Shown one piece after another: positions 33,400 to 46,200 of a stretch of DNA of 64,000 nt; the stretch's first letter is position 1; each line of letters starts with the position of its first letter. The translations under genes and the position numbers were made by a program. The notes under the pieces were generated by a model, which saw only the letters and a list, made by a program, of their open reading frames with translations, searched no databases and was not told the DNA's origin. The DNA comes from Tetraselmis striata (taxonomy: Eukaryota > Chlorophyta > Chlorodendrophyceae > Chlorodendrales > Chlorodendraceae), in the NCBI GenBank assembly GCA_006384855.1, contig VCJN01001651.1:1-64000 (forward strand), given 5' to 3'.

Positions 33400-36300
33400 C
33401 GTGTGTGTGTGGGGGGAGGCTTCAAGGGCCAACCTGCCGAGGTAGCTCTGAAACGTCTCCAGAAAGCCAGACACCAGCCCGCTGGCCTGCGCGTCCGTCA
33501 GCCCCTGGAGTGTGGACATCAAGTTGCGCGCAAACTGCAGGCAGGCGGCCTGGGACGCCATCACAATGGCCAGGCTGGTTGGCTGCAGCAGCAGCAGGAA
33601 GGGGGGCGGGAGGGGCGGGGGTGAGAGGGGGTTAGGTGGGAGCCTGGGCCAGGACAAGTTCTCGGGATCAGGGTTGGTCATTTACTTTTGGCAGGGTGGT
33701 GCTGATAAATGGGAAGCACAAAATACAGTGCGGGTGCCGACTCGGCTATAGAGAGTCTCTTTATCAGTCTCACACTGGACTTCCGAGCAACACTGGCTAT
33801 GCCCCCGGAATGATTTCGTCCAAATCTGAGCTCTGACAGACAGGGCAGGTGTCCATTCGCAGTGTTCTTATGATCGCGTCTGCACCCGTAAATATACGAA
33901 CCCAGGTATACAGAGGGTTGGCAGCCCGCACAAGAGGGGCCCATCCTGCACCCGCGCAAGGCGCCCACCTGCACCGCGCCCTGCGGCTCCGCTGCCGCCG
34001 CAAGGCGCCGCGCAAAAGGCTTGCGGATCTTCTCAAACAGCGCGCCCAGCATGGCGAGCAGCAGGCGCGGGTGCAGGTCCGGCAGGACGGCCTGGCACCA
34101 GCGCGCCTCGCCCTCCACGCACAGCAGCACCTGCGGGCACAGCCGGCAGGGAGGGACCGGGAGGGGCAAAACATGCGTTGGTAGTTCCGTAGTGGATTCG
34201 CGGCTCATGCTCATATTCTCTGACTACGAGTTGCTCTGTCATGGTGGGGTCACAAACAGTGATAATTTGTGAATCCAGCGGATGTTTATGGCACCAGAGG
34301 AAGCGAAATCACTGTCCTGTGAATAAAATGGACAAATCACAGCAGAAGCTTTTTCGGATGTTCCTTGACAGAGGATGCACACTGCTCCAATCCACACTCC
34401 ACTCATTGCATAGTTGGTGGTGTAACTGGGTCCCTCCCTCTTAGCAAATGAGGGGGGGGGGGGGGGGGGGGGGCATCGTATGTGAGTGGCGAGCCCACAA
34501 GCGCGCTCATGGTACCTCGTCGTAGAAGCGCGGCAGCCACTGCGCAAATGGCGTGCCCTTCGCTGGCGGGCGGTCAAAGACGTCCCAGAACGTCTGCAGC
34601 GGCCCAATGCGCGCCGTCACGTAGTGGCGCTCCACCACGCCGTAGCGGTTCACGGCCACAAGGATGCCCACCAGCTGCCGCACCTGTGGGGTGGGGGGGG
34701 GGGGGGGGGCAGCGGCTCGTCAGGGTCGGCCGGGCGTAGCCATGAAGCCATTTCGCAGCATCTCAACGCATCACTCCACGCCACGAGAAGCACATACGGA
34801 GGGCGGTACCGATGGCATTACGGCTGCCGACGCACATTTAACAACCCATACTACAAGCCTCAAATAGCTGAACACGGGTTGCATGCTACCTACCCGCAGT
34901 CTGGCATATTGCGTAGCTCAGCTGCGTACATAAAGAAACAAAGGCTCAATGCTGCCAACCAAAAAGCTGTTCCTGCAATCCACCATTGCTGGCGAACGCA
35001 ATTAACGGCACGGGTATAGTGAACCAAACCCTGCCGTGAATGGGTGGAAGAGGGGGGAGGGGGGGGAGGCTGTCAGACACAATAACATATGGCGAACCCA
35101 AAGTGTCGTTCAGGTAGGTAGAGATAGGCTCGTGTATTGTAGGGGCAGGGCCACTGCATTTCAGCTTTGACCCGCAGGGGCCACGGCACCGCGCCCAGCA
35201 GCGCACCATATCGCCCTTCTTGTGGGCGAGCGCGCCCGCCAGCGGCCCCTCCACCATTGTCTGCAGCCGGTTCTCCAGCGTCTGCGCCGCCGCAGCCAGC
35301 GCCGCCATCCATCAGCAGCCCGCCGCCGGCAATACCCTCACAGCTGCAAGCCAGCTCATGACGCTGCCTTCTATCCCTCCATGACAGCTGAGAACAAAAG
35401 ACATGTGCAGCAGGAAGCAGGCAGCAATTTCGTGCTATATGGCCTCCCGTTTGGCAGGGCATACAACCGGAGAGGGGGAGGGGGGCATGCCTCCAGCTGC
35501 TTCCATCCGTCATTGAACTCCGGCACATCCCCGACAGTGGCCAACCGGGCGCGCATGGTGGACAGCACCTCAGCGAGGTGGGGAAGGTCGCCCCCTGAAA
35601 ACACCTATCACAGCGGTCGGCGCCGGTGGGATCAGTCGCGAGGTGTGGCAGGCCCGAGGTCTGGCTGAGAGGGAGGTAAGGGGCGGGGGCCAGGGGAAGG
35701 GGAGGGGTGCTGACCTCCTCAATGGAGGCAAACATGTTGGACAGCTCGGAGGCCTCCTTCAGAGTGTTGCATGCTGACTCCATGCGCCCCTTCACCGTGT
35801 CCAGAGCCGCCAGGGGAGCCACGCTGCATCGCCGCAGCAAAGGGCCGCACTGTCAGGCACCGCCTACAGCCCAGAATCGGCATGCCAAGGTTGCCGTCCT
35901 TGACAATGAACACAATGAACAAGACAGGGGGGGGGGGGGGGGGGGTGGGGGGGCACACCTGCTCTGCGCTTGCCTGGTTGCGGTGTCCAGCTGCTCCAGG
36001 ATGCCCTGTGTGTCGCTCTGCAGGGCAGCCACGTCCGCCTGGCGCATCCGCACACACAGGGCGGCTTCCCATCAGAACAACCCATGCAGCACACAAGCAT
36101 ATCCCAAACAAATGTCGGGTCCGCTGATGCCTGTTGATGCCCCCCCCCCCCCCCCCCCCACCCGCGAGGAGCAAGAGTGAGCAACCCAGTCAACACCACG
36201 TGAACATATCACAAAACAACAACGCAATGATGCAAGCTGATCTTTTCGGCCCAGGTGGGAAATTGAATTGTATGGCACAAACTGCCATACTGTGGTTGAG

Positions 36301-36885
36301 TGATGTCATAGTAGCACGGCGCAGCATCAGCACAGGCATCGCGGGTCATCCCCGCCTGGCATCCCCTGCCCCGTGTGCTGCAGCTCACCTGGATGCGCGC
36401 CACCTCCTGTGCAGCCGCGGGGATGCGCTGCATGACGCGCCGACTGTTGGCCTCCAGCGCCGCCTCGGCATCCTCTGCCGTGAGCTGCAGCTTCATCTCT
36501 AGCTCGGCCAGGAACCTGTGAGCGGGCGGCGCTGTGCGCTCAGGCTGCGCCAACCAGTGCACGGCGCAAACCTTCGGACCCTCCCCCCTCCCCCCCCCCC
36601 CCCCCCCCCCCCCCCCCCATTTGTCTCTGGCCTTTACCCTGACACACACTCAAATGGCCATCGCCAAAAGCAACTTTCTTCTTTGTGTATTCGTCGTTCT
36701 GGGTGGGCAGATCCCTCCGGGAAGCCGGGCAAGGTGGCTAGTCAGCAGCTGGCGCCAGTGAGTATAGGGTGGGCGCGCGGCGCTCACCTCTCAAGAGCCT
36801 CGTCTGGCTGACGCGCTGCCACGGCGGCATTGATCCAAGCCTTGGGGTTGAAGTCCGTCCGCGAGAACTCGCTCAGGTCGGCCAT
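26513..36885 (-). CDS. COG7: Conserved oligomeric Golgi complex subunit 7
   Basis: Subunit of lobe B of the COG tethering complex, which recycles Golgi glycosylation enzymes by retrograde vesicle transport; a cytosolic protein on Golgi membranes. Exons: 36788-36885 (ATG), 36389-36515, 35959-36038, 35715-35823, 35491-35604, 35207-35281, 34516-34683, 33969-34130, 33434-33582, 33182-33248, 32945-33055, about 31989-32134, 29953-30231, 29352-29452, 28743-28844, 27977-28094, 26766-26924 and 26513-26632 (TAA). The product is about 760 residues, near the usual 770-840. Family landmarks in order are MADLSEFSRTDFNPKAWIN, LEMKLQL, FSGGDLPHLAEVL, QLVGILVAVNRYGVVE, RYGELEVALLAQEVAAL, ALERCMKFTGGSE, LPTSTQRAA, FNLPSFSAYPLG, VGEYLMTLPQQLE and GAQQLSADLEYFCNVL. 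The frame closes across all joins except 31989/30231, where a small exon or another border is missing. Two introns appear to start with GC. Confidence 0.93.
26925..27976. other. COG7 intron with tRNA-like/SINE-like segment
   Basis: A large intron of about 1 kb. Read on the minus strand, 27,225-27,320 has a B-box-like GGATCGATTCC and an upstream A-box-like TAGGCAGATACGG, as in tRNA-derived SINEs. A C run (27,353-27,370) follows on the plus strand. The AAGTAAAGTTCGCCCCGGGA repeat at about 27,056-27,080 recurs at about 48,361. No exon is seen. Confidence 0.4.
28095..28742. other. COG7 intron with telomere-like repeats
   Basis: About 28,490-28,600 is a run of degenerate ACCCTAAA/AACCCTTA-type units, followed by TTTAGGGTTTCAGGGTTT at 28,641-28,658. 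A B-box-like sequence (minus GGGGTTCGATCCC) abuts it at about 28,662-28,676. It looks like an interstitial telomeric or telomere-primed repeat scrap. No exon is seen. Confidence 0.5.
30267..31245. repeat. Three tandem ~327-bp repeats in a COG7 intron
   Basis: The unit starts CCTGTC(G/C)C(G/A)GGGGCGG at 30,267, 30,593 and 30,921, so periods are 326 and 328 bp. Units share AAAAGGCAAGGCAAGAAAAA, AGTTAGGGTTTAAGCACAT, CAGCAGTCCGCGCGCAATG and GCAGGTGTTCAGGCGTTA. The third unit loses similarity and length towards 31,245. Each unit carries a TTAGGGTTTAA / TTAACCCTAA pair, a telomere-like inverted motif. They lie wholly in the intron between exons 31989 and 30231. Confidence 0.85.
31246..31988. other. 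Rest of the large COG7 intron
   Basis: It holds a C run at about 31,380-31,397, a CA/CAGACA microsatellite at 31,910-31,950 and a G run at 31,961-31,985. The COG7 reading frame does not close between exons 31989-32134 and 29953-30231, so a short unrecognised exon could lie here. I cannot place one with confidence. Confidence 0.4.
32135..32944. other. COG7 intron, no exon seen
   Basis: An intron of about 810 bp separating the GGSE exon (32945-33055) from the next coding exon. It contains a G run (32,161-32,178) close to the 3' splice site and otherwise unremarkable DNA. The open frames in it do not extend the COG7 alignment. Confidence 0.45.
33355..33412. repeat. GT microsatellite in a COG7 intron
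   Basis: A run of about 25 GT dinucleotides with a few interruptions lies between exons 33434-33582 and 33182-33248. Length polymorphism is likely. Confidence 0.9.
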
Positions 36886-39746
36886 CGAGCCCCTCGTTCA
36901 AACTGATCTACCCCCCTGCGGGCATCTCATCGCGCGTCAGGCAGTGGTTCAGCCGATTGGGATGTTCCTCGTCGTGGCGGCTTGATGTAATTTCAAAGAA
37001 GGCGAATGATCCTATGCTGCCACCCTTCGTCGCTATTCGTCGCTATCTTCTTAGGTATTGGGCCGGTACGAATAGTCGCTACTTATTTTGCAGGTAGTCG
37101 CTATCGCTGTCCCAACGAAAGCATCCCGCGCCCCGCACTGTGCGCGACAGCAGCGACGGCCCGCCGTCTCGCAGCCAGTCACCCTCCATGCCCCCGATCT
37201 CCAGTCACGCGTGCGCCATGCATCGGCCCAAATCCCATCTCCTCCATCGACGGACCCGGGCGGGCTTCTCCACCCGGGTCAACCTGCCCAACCAACCGGA
37301 GCGCGGTGCGGTGGCGCCCACCTGGCACTCGCGATGAGCAGGATCCCGACAGCCGGGCGAGCTTTCCCTTGTTGGGAGCTACAATCGAGCTGCAGCCTTT
37401 CGCCAGCCACTCTGGAGCTGGAGTCCTCAACGATCCGTAGTAGCAAGTGCTCGCAGGGCGCTAAAGACCCAAGTAGTGACCAGGCGAAGCACCGCGTCTG
37501 CTATGCTTGCGCGTGGTCTGACCACTGCTACCGCCACCGCGGTCTGACCACCGCCACCGCCCTTAGGTCGCCCTCCGGCGACGGGCGTGATGCCCGATTA
37601 CGGAGGGATTTCGTGTGATTTTACGTTTCGAGTGGTTGTGTTTCTTACTACAGGTCGCAAAATATTAGGGACAAAGGTACAAATCCGTGGAGAGAGGGCC
37701 GCACGCTGCATGGCATCGAATCGCTCCTTGCAGAATGCGGGCTCGACATGCTGCACCCTCGAACTAGCAACTCATGCCCCTCGTCGCATGGGTGCGGTGG
37801 CGTGTGCTAACGAAAAATGCAAACGGCCGTGGTGTTGGCGAATCGCTTGTATGCAATTACAGTGGTAGTACCATTGATTGCAGAAGTGGTACAGACTATT
37901 GCAAAAAGGTGCATGGGCTCCATTATACCCGCCATCATATTGGGACCCCGCCACCCTCGTCAGACTCCCCGCCATCCCCACTGATCCCTGCCGCGCCAGT
38001 TTCTGGGCATCCCAGCCGTACAGCGTCAAACATGGTACCATGATACCATTTCCGCCCTCTTTTGGGCCTGCCCGATACTCCATCACTACAATGGTATGGG
38101 GGATACCTGGGCACCATGATACGGCGCGATAGTGCCGGCACCCTGCAACCCTAGCCGCCCGTCATAACCCCCTTGTCGTGGCAATATCCGGGCACCTCGC
38201 CGCTATTACGACAAACATGGTACCCAGATACAATCTCCCCCCTCAATGGCCCCCCGCCGGTACTCTTGCAAGAGGTTTAAGTCAAGCACCATCGCGGACG
38301 GTTATGACTCCGTGCACCATCGCGGGAGGTCGCTGCCGGGTACTTCTTTCTGTCGAACCATGCATGGCCTTGGTGATTGGGAGCCAGATCATTCTGCCCT
38401 CGACAGTGCACAACCCCGTCATAGTCGACCCCTATGGCGACGCGCGGACGACGAACCTCCCGGCACTTGGAAACGCTCATTGGCATGTGCAGCGCGATGC
38501 TATAGCAGATGTGTTTTGCGATCGTTGTGTTCACAATATATGGGTATCGTTGCACAAAACTACGCCGCAAGGTGGATGACTTGTTTTATTTAGCAGATAG
38601 TGCCTAAGGGCAACACAGTACCCATGGATGAACTCAAGGACATGTGCCGGATACTGAGCTCTCCCTCCAAGCGTTCAATGTCGTGACCGGGAGCTATGGT
38701 TCCTGGATATTGAACCCACGTTGTTGGGGTCGACTATGCGGCACGGGGTCACTCAAGTACATTGCGGTGCCCTAGGCCACGGCTGTGAATCAGTTTGAGC
38801 GCTTCATGTTGGGCAACATGCATGGGGGGGGGGGGGGGGGGATGCGGTGTGGCACAAGACGGAGCCGGGATAGAAGGGCCCACTTCGAGACATCCTGAAC
38901 GTGTGGGAGTAGTCCATGGGCATGGTCTTCGGCACTGTGGGTGCGGTGAGTAAGGGCGTGCGCCGCATGGCAGTGCGCGCTATCCCATGCTTGGCCCCGG
39001 GTCGGGGCGCCCTCTCATTTCGGGGCACTCGGTGCACCACCCGGGCTCACCATGAGGCCTTACTCGTAAGAGATTCCCTCATCGGGGTCCTGAGCTTGGT
39101 GGCGGCTCGAGAGCGTGTTCGCTGCCTCGTTAGACAGGCCGTACGCGGGGTCATTAGTTGGTGGCCGGGCGCAAATTCGTCCGCCGTCTCATTGCCGAAG
39201 CTACACAGCGCGTATGTGAATCACCCTCGCACACACGTGCTCGCGTGTCCCGGAATCTGAACCCGGCGCGCATCACTCATCCATCCCACTACAGTACCTC
39301 GCGGCCCCTTCCGGCACCCCGAGGGGTGGCGCGTGCTACCCCGCCTCAATTTCCGCCATCCCAGGCAGGGCCATCCCCCCCCCCCCCCCCCCTTCCTTTG
39401 GTACGGGTATGGCTGTCAAGGTTTTCAGGGCTCAGGGTTTTCAGTAAACCCCTGCCGCGCGCGATGCGCGCGCGGCGCGAGTATCGTTGCAACTAACTCG
39501 TCTCTTGCGCATTACGCACGGCCCCACCATTTGCCGCACCCATCACTGTCGTATCCATCAGCGCCGTCATAGCGGGGGACGAAGCAGAACGACACAGAAA
39601 GGGGCCGACACACCAACGCCACGATTGCGCCCTTGCTACCCTATGCCGGGCGACTGCTGGCGCGGCAGTAGGTCTCCCCCGATAGGGCGGCCATCGATTC
39701 AACGCCAGCGCCGGCCGACGGGAGCCGAGTGGCTGACCGGGGCGGC
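36886..39746. other. Shared upstream region of divergent COG7 and GT29 genes, no gene
   Basis: COG7 reads leftward from 36885 and the GT29 gene rightward from 39747, so both promoters should lie here. I see no convincing core promoter motif. At 37.9-38.3 kb, ATGGTACCATG, ATACCAT and GGTACC motifs recur without a regular period. A G run sits at 38,823-38,840 and a C run at about 39,377-39,392, followed by TTTTCAGGGCTCAGGGTTTTCAG. The open frames, up to about 190 codons on both strands, show no domain. Confidence 0.5.
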
Positions 39747-42700
39747 ATGCGCCCGCCGCTGCTGGTGACGGTGCCCGGCGGGGGCCGACGAGCCGGGCCG
39801 CGCCGGCTGGCGGAGTGGCTGGCGGGCGGCCGCGCGCTCGCACTGGTTGCCGTCGCGCTCACACTGCTCACGCTGTGGCGCGGAGCTAGCTTGCGGGAGC
39901 GAAACGGCGGAGCGGAGGTGAGCGCGAAGTGGCACTCCGCACCCCGGGGCACCGAGTGCAGTAGCTCGCCGGTTACTTGCACCCTCGCGCTCTCGCAGTG
40001 TCTGAGCTCGAGCTTCCAGCTGAGCTTACCGCGATGTGCGGCTCGCGAGAGCAAAGGAGGAAATCGCAGTCAGAAGGGACGCGGATACATGCCCTCGAAG
40101 GCGACGGAGGGCCTCGTCGATCGAGTTGGTGTAGGTAGGTGTATAGTGCGATAAAGTGCGGGCAGATGTTTGGGAGGGGAAGGGGTGGGGGGGCACGGCG
40201 GAGTGGTACGCGTGCGGAGGGGCAGTGTGAGAGTGTGTGTGTTAGAGGGGGGGGTGGGGGTGGGGTGGGGGGGGAGGGGGAGCAGAACGGGGGCGAGCAG
40301 GGACATCTTCAGGCCGCTGCTTGCCCTGCGAGCCCGCTGGCCGAGTGCCCAAGAGCCGACGCCTGGCAAGCTAGGCGCGTGCAGTTCTCGGGGATGTTAC
40401 CTAAGGCCTGCCTGCCTAGGGTGGCGGTGATGGCTGGCTCTTCACGGGGTTAGTGTCAATGGGGCGTGGACGGCAGCGGCCGACAGGGACGGTGCCGAAT
40501 AACCAGTACTAGCATGTCACTCACACAGCAGCACTCGGCACCTAGACGCCATCATCAGCCATGGCACACTGCCGATGGTTCATGTCAGTGGCAGCGGTTG
40601 CTGTTGATGCGATCATGTTATCGGGGCGATTGAGGCATTTGCTCGCCCCCTCTGCACCCTCAGAGGACATCGCGACGATCCCCCTCGCGGCACATGGGTA
40701 TAGTGGCGGCTATTAGCGGGGGCCGGGAGGTCGGCGCGGGTGCCAGCGCTGGCGGGCGGAGGCCCGGGCAGAGAGCAGAGACATCGGGGGCGTCGCCACC
40801 CGCGCATGCTTGGGGGCACACCGTCAGCTGGGAGCACAAGCAGCAGTACCAGCTGGGGGTGAACGAGGAGGGAGACGATCAGGACAGCGATGACATCACG
40901 GCGGGTCAGTGCCCTCCCCACCCCCCCCCCCCCTCTCTGGCGCTCCCGTGTCTATTATCAACACCGTGCGACTCCATGAGCCGTGGAACGCAAGTGCATC
41001 TGCGCACTCTTACACTGCGCTTGGTTGCTGGCAGGGCGTGGCCGGCGTCGCGGACACCACCACAGCAGCCATGGCGGCGGCGGCGGCAGCGGGAGTGGCG
41101 CTGCCCGTGCAAAGAAGCTTCCTGCGGGCCCGCAGCTGACAGAGGGCGAGCTGGCGGCCATCCAGGCCGAGGTGAGGGCGCAACCTGTCCCGCACAAGCG
41201 TCTCCAGATAGATGACCCCCCCCCCCCCCTCCCATCCCACGCGGCAGTTCCCTGGCTGTGCTGACGCTCTGGATGCCGCATGGGCTCGTAGAAGCTGCGC
41301 AGCAGCCAGCTGGGCGACGTCTACAAGGGGCAGCGCGCGTGGGAGGTGGAGGAGGTGGACCGGGAGGAGGCAATGATGGGGGACAACTTGCTGGACAACC
41401 TGCAGGTGCCCGCCCCCCAATGAGTCAACCACCATCTGACGTAACCTGACCCTGCTGCCCTACCCGCCAGCGCTGTGGGTGTCCACTCTCATCTAGTACG
41501 TTCACAGGCGACAGCTTGGAAGGTCATCAGGAGCCTAACTTGCTGGTGATGGCGTTGAGCCTCTGCCAAGTGCTCTCCTCCATCCGCCATCGGTCATAGC
41601 TGATATGCCGCTGTGGGATGCGACCCGGCGATGCTCTGCAGGCTGCAGGGCTGGGCGACAAGCGGGGCGAGGGCGAGGGTGGCGAGTACGATCCAGTGGC
41701 CGAGGTAAGCCCCAGACGCTGGCCGCCACCCACAGGATGCCATTGCTCACACTCAGGTGGGGCGTCTCAGCACAGCCCCCCCCCCCCCCCCCCCCCCGCC
41801 CGCCCCTCCCTCCCTCCGTTCCTCCTGCCCCCATCCACATCTCCACATTTCCTCTCGCATGCGCACCCAACAGCGGATCCAGCTGGTTGAGGATGCACAG
41901 CGCAAGGCGCGGCGCAAGAAGGAGGCGCGGCCTCTGGAGATTGCAGAGTTCAAAGAGATTCGGTCCGTGGACCGGGCACGCCCAGCGTCGTCCCCAAAGG
42001 TGCGCGCCGCCCTCCCGCATGGTCCTCCTGCAGTGAGGGGTGTGTGAAAAGGAAGCCTGGCAGCCCAATCTGACTTGGACTGGCTGGTGCGCGGCTGGTA
42101 GTCTGCCATTCCTCGTAGCCGCGAAAAGGACTGGGGATGGCGCTGCTCTCACCTCAAGGCGCGCCACACCGGCCATCGCCCTGCTGGTGGCTTGTTGCAT
42201 GCTGGGAGAGGAGGAGAGGGTGGGGGGGGGGGGGGGGTGGTCATGGATGTCCGAGGGGTACGCAGGATTGCTCACGCTCCGGCGGGATCCGGATTGTGCA
42301 GGAGTGTGACGAGTTCATCAAGCAGGTGGAGAAGCACAAGGAGGCAATGAGCGGCGTTGGCAAGGTGCGATAGCGGCGGTCACATTGTCCGCAGATGAGG
42401 TAGCACCAGGGAGCGCAGGAGCCTTGATTGCGTGATACATCTGGGTGTGGCGCACGCAGGAGAAGAAGCCCGACGCCATTTCTGTGGCGGAGCGCCATGC
42501 AGGGATGCGCACGTGGGGTGCCGCAGTGGCGCGCACCGTGGCGGCCGGCGAGGCGGCGGCTTGCCCACAAGATGTATCTGGCGCGCAGGTAAACCAGCAG
42601 ACGGGCGTTACCCTGTCGTGGCACACTCATAGGTCCATGTGAATCCTTCTGGGGCATATGCACTCGATGCCTCAGAGATTGCCACGCCTCGTGATTGCGC

Positions 42701-43201
42701 TGCTGACAGGATGGGGACCAGGCCGGCAAGCAGGCCGTGCTGCGCGCTGTGCGCGACTGCTGCCGTTTTGTGCTGGCCAAACACCATTTCCTCGGCTTGG
42801 AGGAGCTCACGCTGCGGTCAGAGGTGGGCCAGTTGATGGGCATTGCCATGGGCGACGCCGTGATGGCCACGCTACGACAGGAGCTGCGACATGTCACGCA
42901 CGGGAGCGTGGAGATAATCATGCAGGTGCGACACACCACAGATAGTCGCGCTGCACCGCATGCATCCACTTGGGGCGACTGGCCTCGGATTCCAATTCCT
43001 TCCTAGGTTCAATTACATGTAGTCGTATATTATTATAGTACCATTGTTCGCGCGCCCTGTGTTTAGGGTTTTTTTAACCCTAAAAACCGTGTCCGCCAGA
43101 AACGTGTGTGTGTTTTTATGTTTACCAGGTTGGAAATGTATGACAATGTCCGACAAGACAATGTGGCATGTTATTGCTGGCCGGCTCCGATGTGTGTGTG
43201 C

Positions 43202-43232
<31 letters not shown>

Positions 43233-46200
43233 GGGGGGGGGGGCGCTGTGTATGCCAATAGCACGTCAGTGGAGCTACGCCCCTGATGCTTTCGTGCGCC
43301 GACAGGGATTTGAGCGCTGGCAAGCGGGCGAGCCCATAAATCCCAAGGCGGAGCTGCGGCCCAATAAGCCCCTGACGAGCGCAGAGAAGAAACGGCGCGC
43401 CGAGCAGGCGGATGCGGAGTACGCGGTGCAGCAAGCCACCAAGATGGAGGCCCGCGTGCGGGCCGTCGAGCGGAGCTGGGGCGCCTCGCGACTGGATAAA
43501 CTGGTGCGTCCGCTCGTTGGCCCAACGGCGTTCTGTTGTTCGACTCGTGTTTTCTGTCCGAAGACTTGACTCATTATTTCAGTTTGATACCAAGTCAACA
43601 GAGTCTCGACGACTATATTCCTCTGAGGCTACTGCAATGATAAATGTCGCAGTAAATAATGCCTAGAATGTCGCCATGTATGTATATGTCGTCGCGCTAC
43701 GCGATGAGCTGACAATGTTGGTGACGTTCCCTGCTCGGCATAATATACGGCGACATGCAGCTGGACGAGAAGCTTTGGCCGGCGCTGGACTCCATGCTGC
43801 CGCGCCTACACTTCCGCGCATCGACGTTCGCGCCTTCGCACGGCCGCCAGCTCGGACACCCAGGCGAGCTCAGCGAGCAGGAGATGGGGGGCGTGACTGG
43901 AAATTCAATGGCGGCAGCAGCACAGGAGTTTGCCGAAACCAAGGTGTGGAAAGATGTTTGGCCCGTTTGGTTTGTGTCGCGCGGCGGCGATGAGCTTCGA
44001 AGCAGGATGCTGCGCGATCGGGACAGTGCTGAGCTATACCGGCAGTGTTGCTGGCCTCGGCAGCTTTCGAAAATTGATTGCCAAGTCGCGCAGTCTGGTC
44101 CTGCCACCGTGGCTAGTTGGACAGCTCTATATTGTTGTACTGCAAACGGCCGGTCGCTGCACCATTGGTCGTCGAGTTCAGCATCGCAGTTCTTGGATCA
44201 GTACCGGTAATGGAGCGATCCGGCAGTCCGATATATGTCATGGGTACCTATGCTGAGTATACTAGCGCGCTGTCATCATGAAGCGTCGACACCTGGCAGT
44301 TTCCGAGCATTGGAGGAAACAATAAGCGCTCGATCTGAGCTTTTCTGCGGATGACGCCCTGAATTCTCAGGTCGACGAGCCGGTTCCCCTATCGCTTAAC
44401 ATCCAGCTGTTTCTAGAGCCCGGCGAGAAGTTGTCAGATGTCGGGAGCCGGCGAGCGCTCTCTCCCGTCTTGACGGTGGAGCGAAAGGTAAACCCCCGAG
44501 AGTGTGCAGGTATTTAGGTGGTCAATTGCATCATCGACGAGAAGATATCTGACAGAAATGCCCGGGCCTATTATGTCATCGATGAACGGCCCACGTGACA
44601 CTTTCACTATGTATCTGAACAAAATCACAATGCGAGAAACGACAAAGTATCGACGCGTTACTACAAAGACGGTCTATCCAAGTTTGTTTCTTGCCAACTT
44701 GGTACAGGGCTCGGTCGGAAGCGCCGTGCACGAGTACAAGTTTCCGCCACAGATGCTGGATGTACTGCCAGAGGCTGACCGTGCATGGCGCTTCCGAACC
44801 TGTGCCGTCGTGGGGAACAGCGGCATGCTGCTCAAGGTGCGGTTACCTGCGAGGCCAGTGACGAGTGATGAAAATTTGTGTTGATCTTTGCACTTCGAGG
44901 ACACCGCGTTTATTATATATGCCGCCGGGGGTTCTCTGCCAGGTATGTTGCGGCCATCTTACGGGCGGTCACTGGTGGTGTTGCGCAGGGGGAGCGGCTT
45001 GGGGCCGTCATAGACAGCGCAGACGCGGTGTTTCGAATAAACTTTGCGCCGACGCGCACGTTCGAGAAATATGTGGGCAGCAAGACAACATTTGACGTGG
45101 TACGCTGCATGCTCCTCGATATGCTCTGTAAACGGATGCGGTTCTGCCCATAGTGTAGTCCAACATAAGCCCACATCTATATGAATAATATACTGCTGTC
45201 GCAGGTGAACCTACATCACACAGAGATGCTTCTGGAGGGGAAGCACAAAGCTGCCCGACTCATCAACTCGACAATGGTGATAGCTATATTCCTTCAGTTG
45301 GGCCATCCAACTGCCCCACCTCCCAGCTGAGTATGCGCATGATCTGAGAAAATTCGGGCACCACAGCCCAGGAAGAAACGCACATATGCATCAGGAAAGA
45401 GCGACAACAGCGTATCATTCACAAGGAACCCACCACGCTGGGCTGACTGCACGCATTGCTGAATGTTGCCGTCTTGACACCAGATTGCTTTCGAAGTCAC
45501 CGCTCCTGCCGCCCGGGAAACGCTGTACTTGGACCTTCTCCGGCGATTCTCTGGCACGAACCTTGACCATGGTCACGTCCTCATCCTGTCACCGCACCTG
45601 GTGTCCCACATGATTCAATCCTGGGGGCAGGTGGGCGCACCCCGCCTTTGTCACATCAGCTTGCCACCCATCAGACTGCCTCTCTACTCCAAATGGCGCA
45701 GCGCACCTCCTGCAATTAGGGAGCAGATTCGCCAGTGCTTTTTCTGGCGCAAATCCTCTACTGACAGAATGTCCCTGGATTCTGTATCTGTTGCAGGTGC
45801 GGGGCAGCTTTGCGAGCTTATCTCATGAGGCCAATATCACCCACACCCTTAGCCATCGGCCAGACAGCGGCTTCTTTGCGACAATGACTGCGCTACAGGT
45901 GCGCTACTCGATCAGAATCATCACTGCCGCTGCCACTTGAATCGAGAAAATTGCGTTGCGTATCAGGGCGTGTATAGACCAATGAAGGATATTGCTCATT
46001 CTCGGCAGCATGATGTGCACGCTGTGCTAGCTGTTATCATTTCTGCTAATCTGCAGCCTTGCTTCAACCCCATAAAACCATCTTACAGCTATCTTGCTCG
46101 TGTCATGTGCCGCCAGATGTGCGAGCATGTGCACCTCTACGGCATGAGCAACTGGCATCCTGGCAGTGAGCAGCGCTACCATTATTTCACCACCTCACCG

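Noticed and set aside
33355..33412. Possible CRISPR-like array or regular repeat
   Set aside because: It is a simple GT microsatellite; there are no spacers, and the genome is eukaryotic.
10050..36620. Poly-Pro and poly-Gly proteins in open frames
   Set aside because: They come from G/C homopolymer tracts inside introns, read through in frame, and are not genuine repeats in proteins.
39129..39746. An earlier start for the GT29 gene
   Set aside because: The upstream in-frame candidate at 39729 is GTG, while the ATG at 39747 gives a normal basic tail before the membrane segment.
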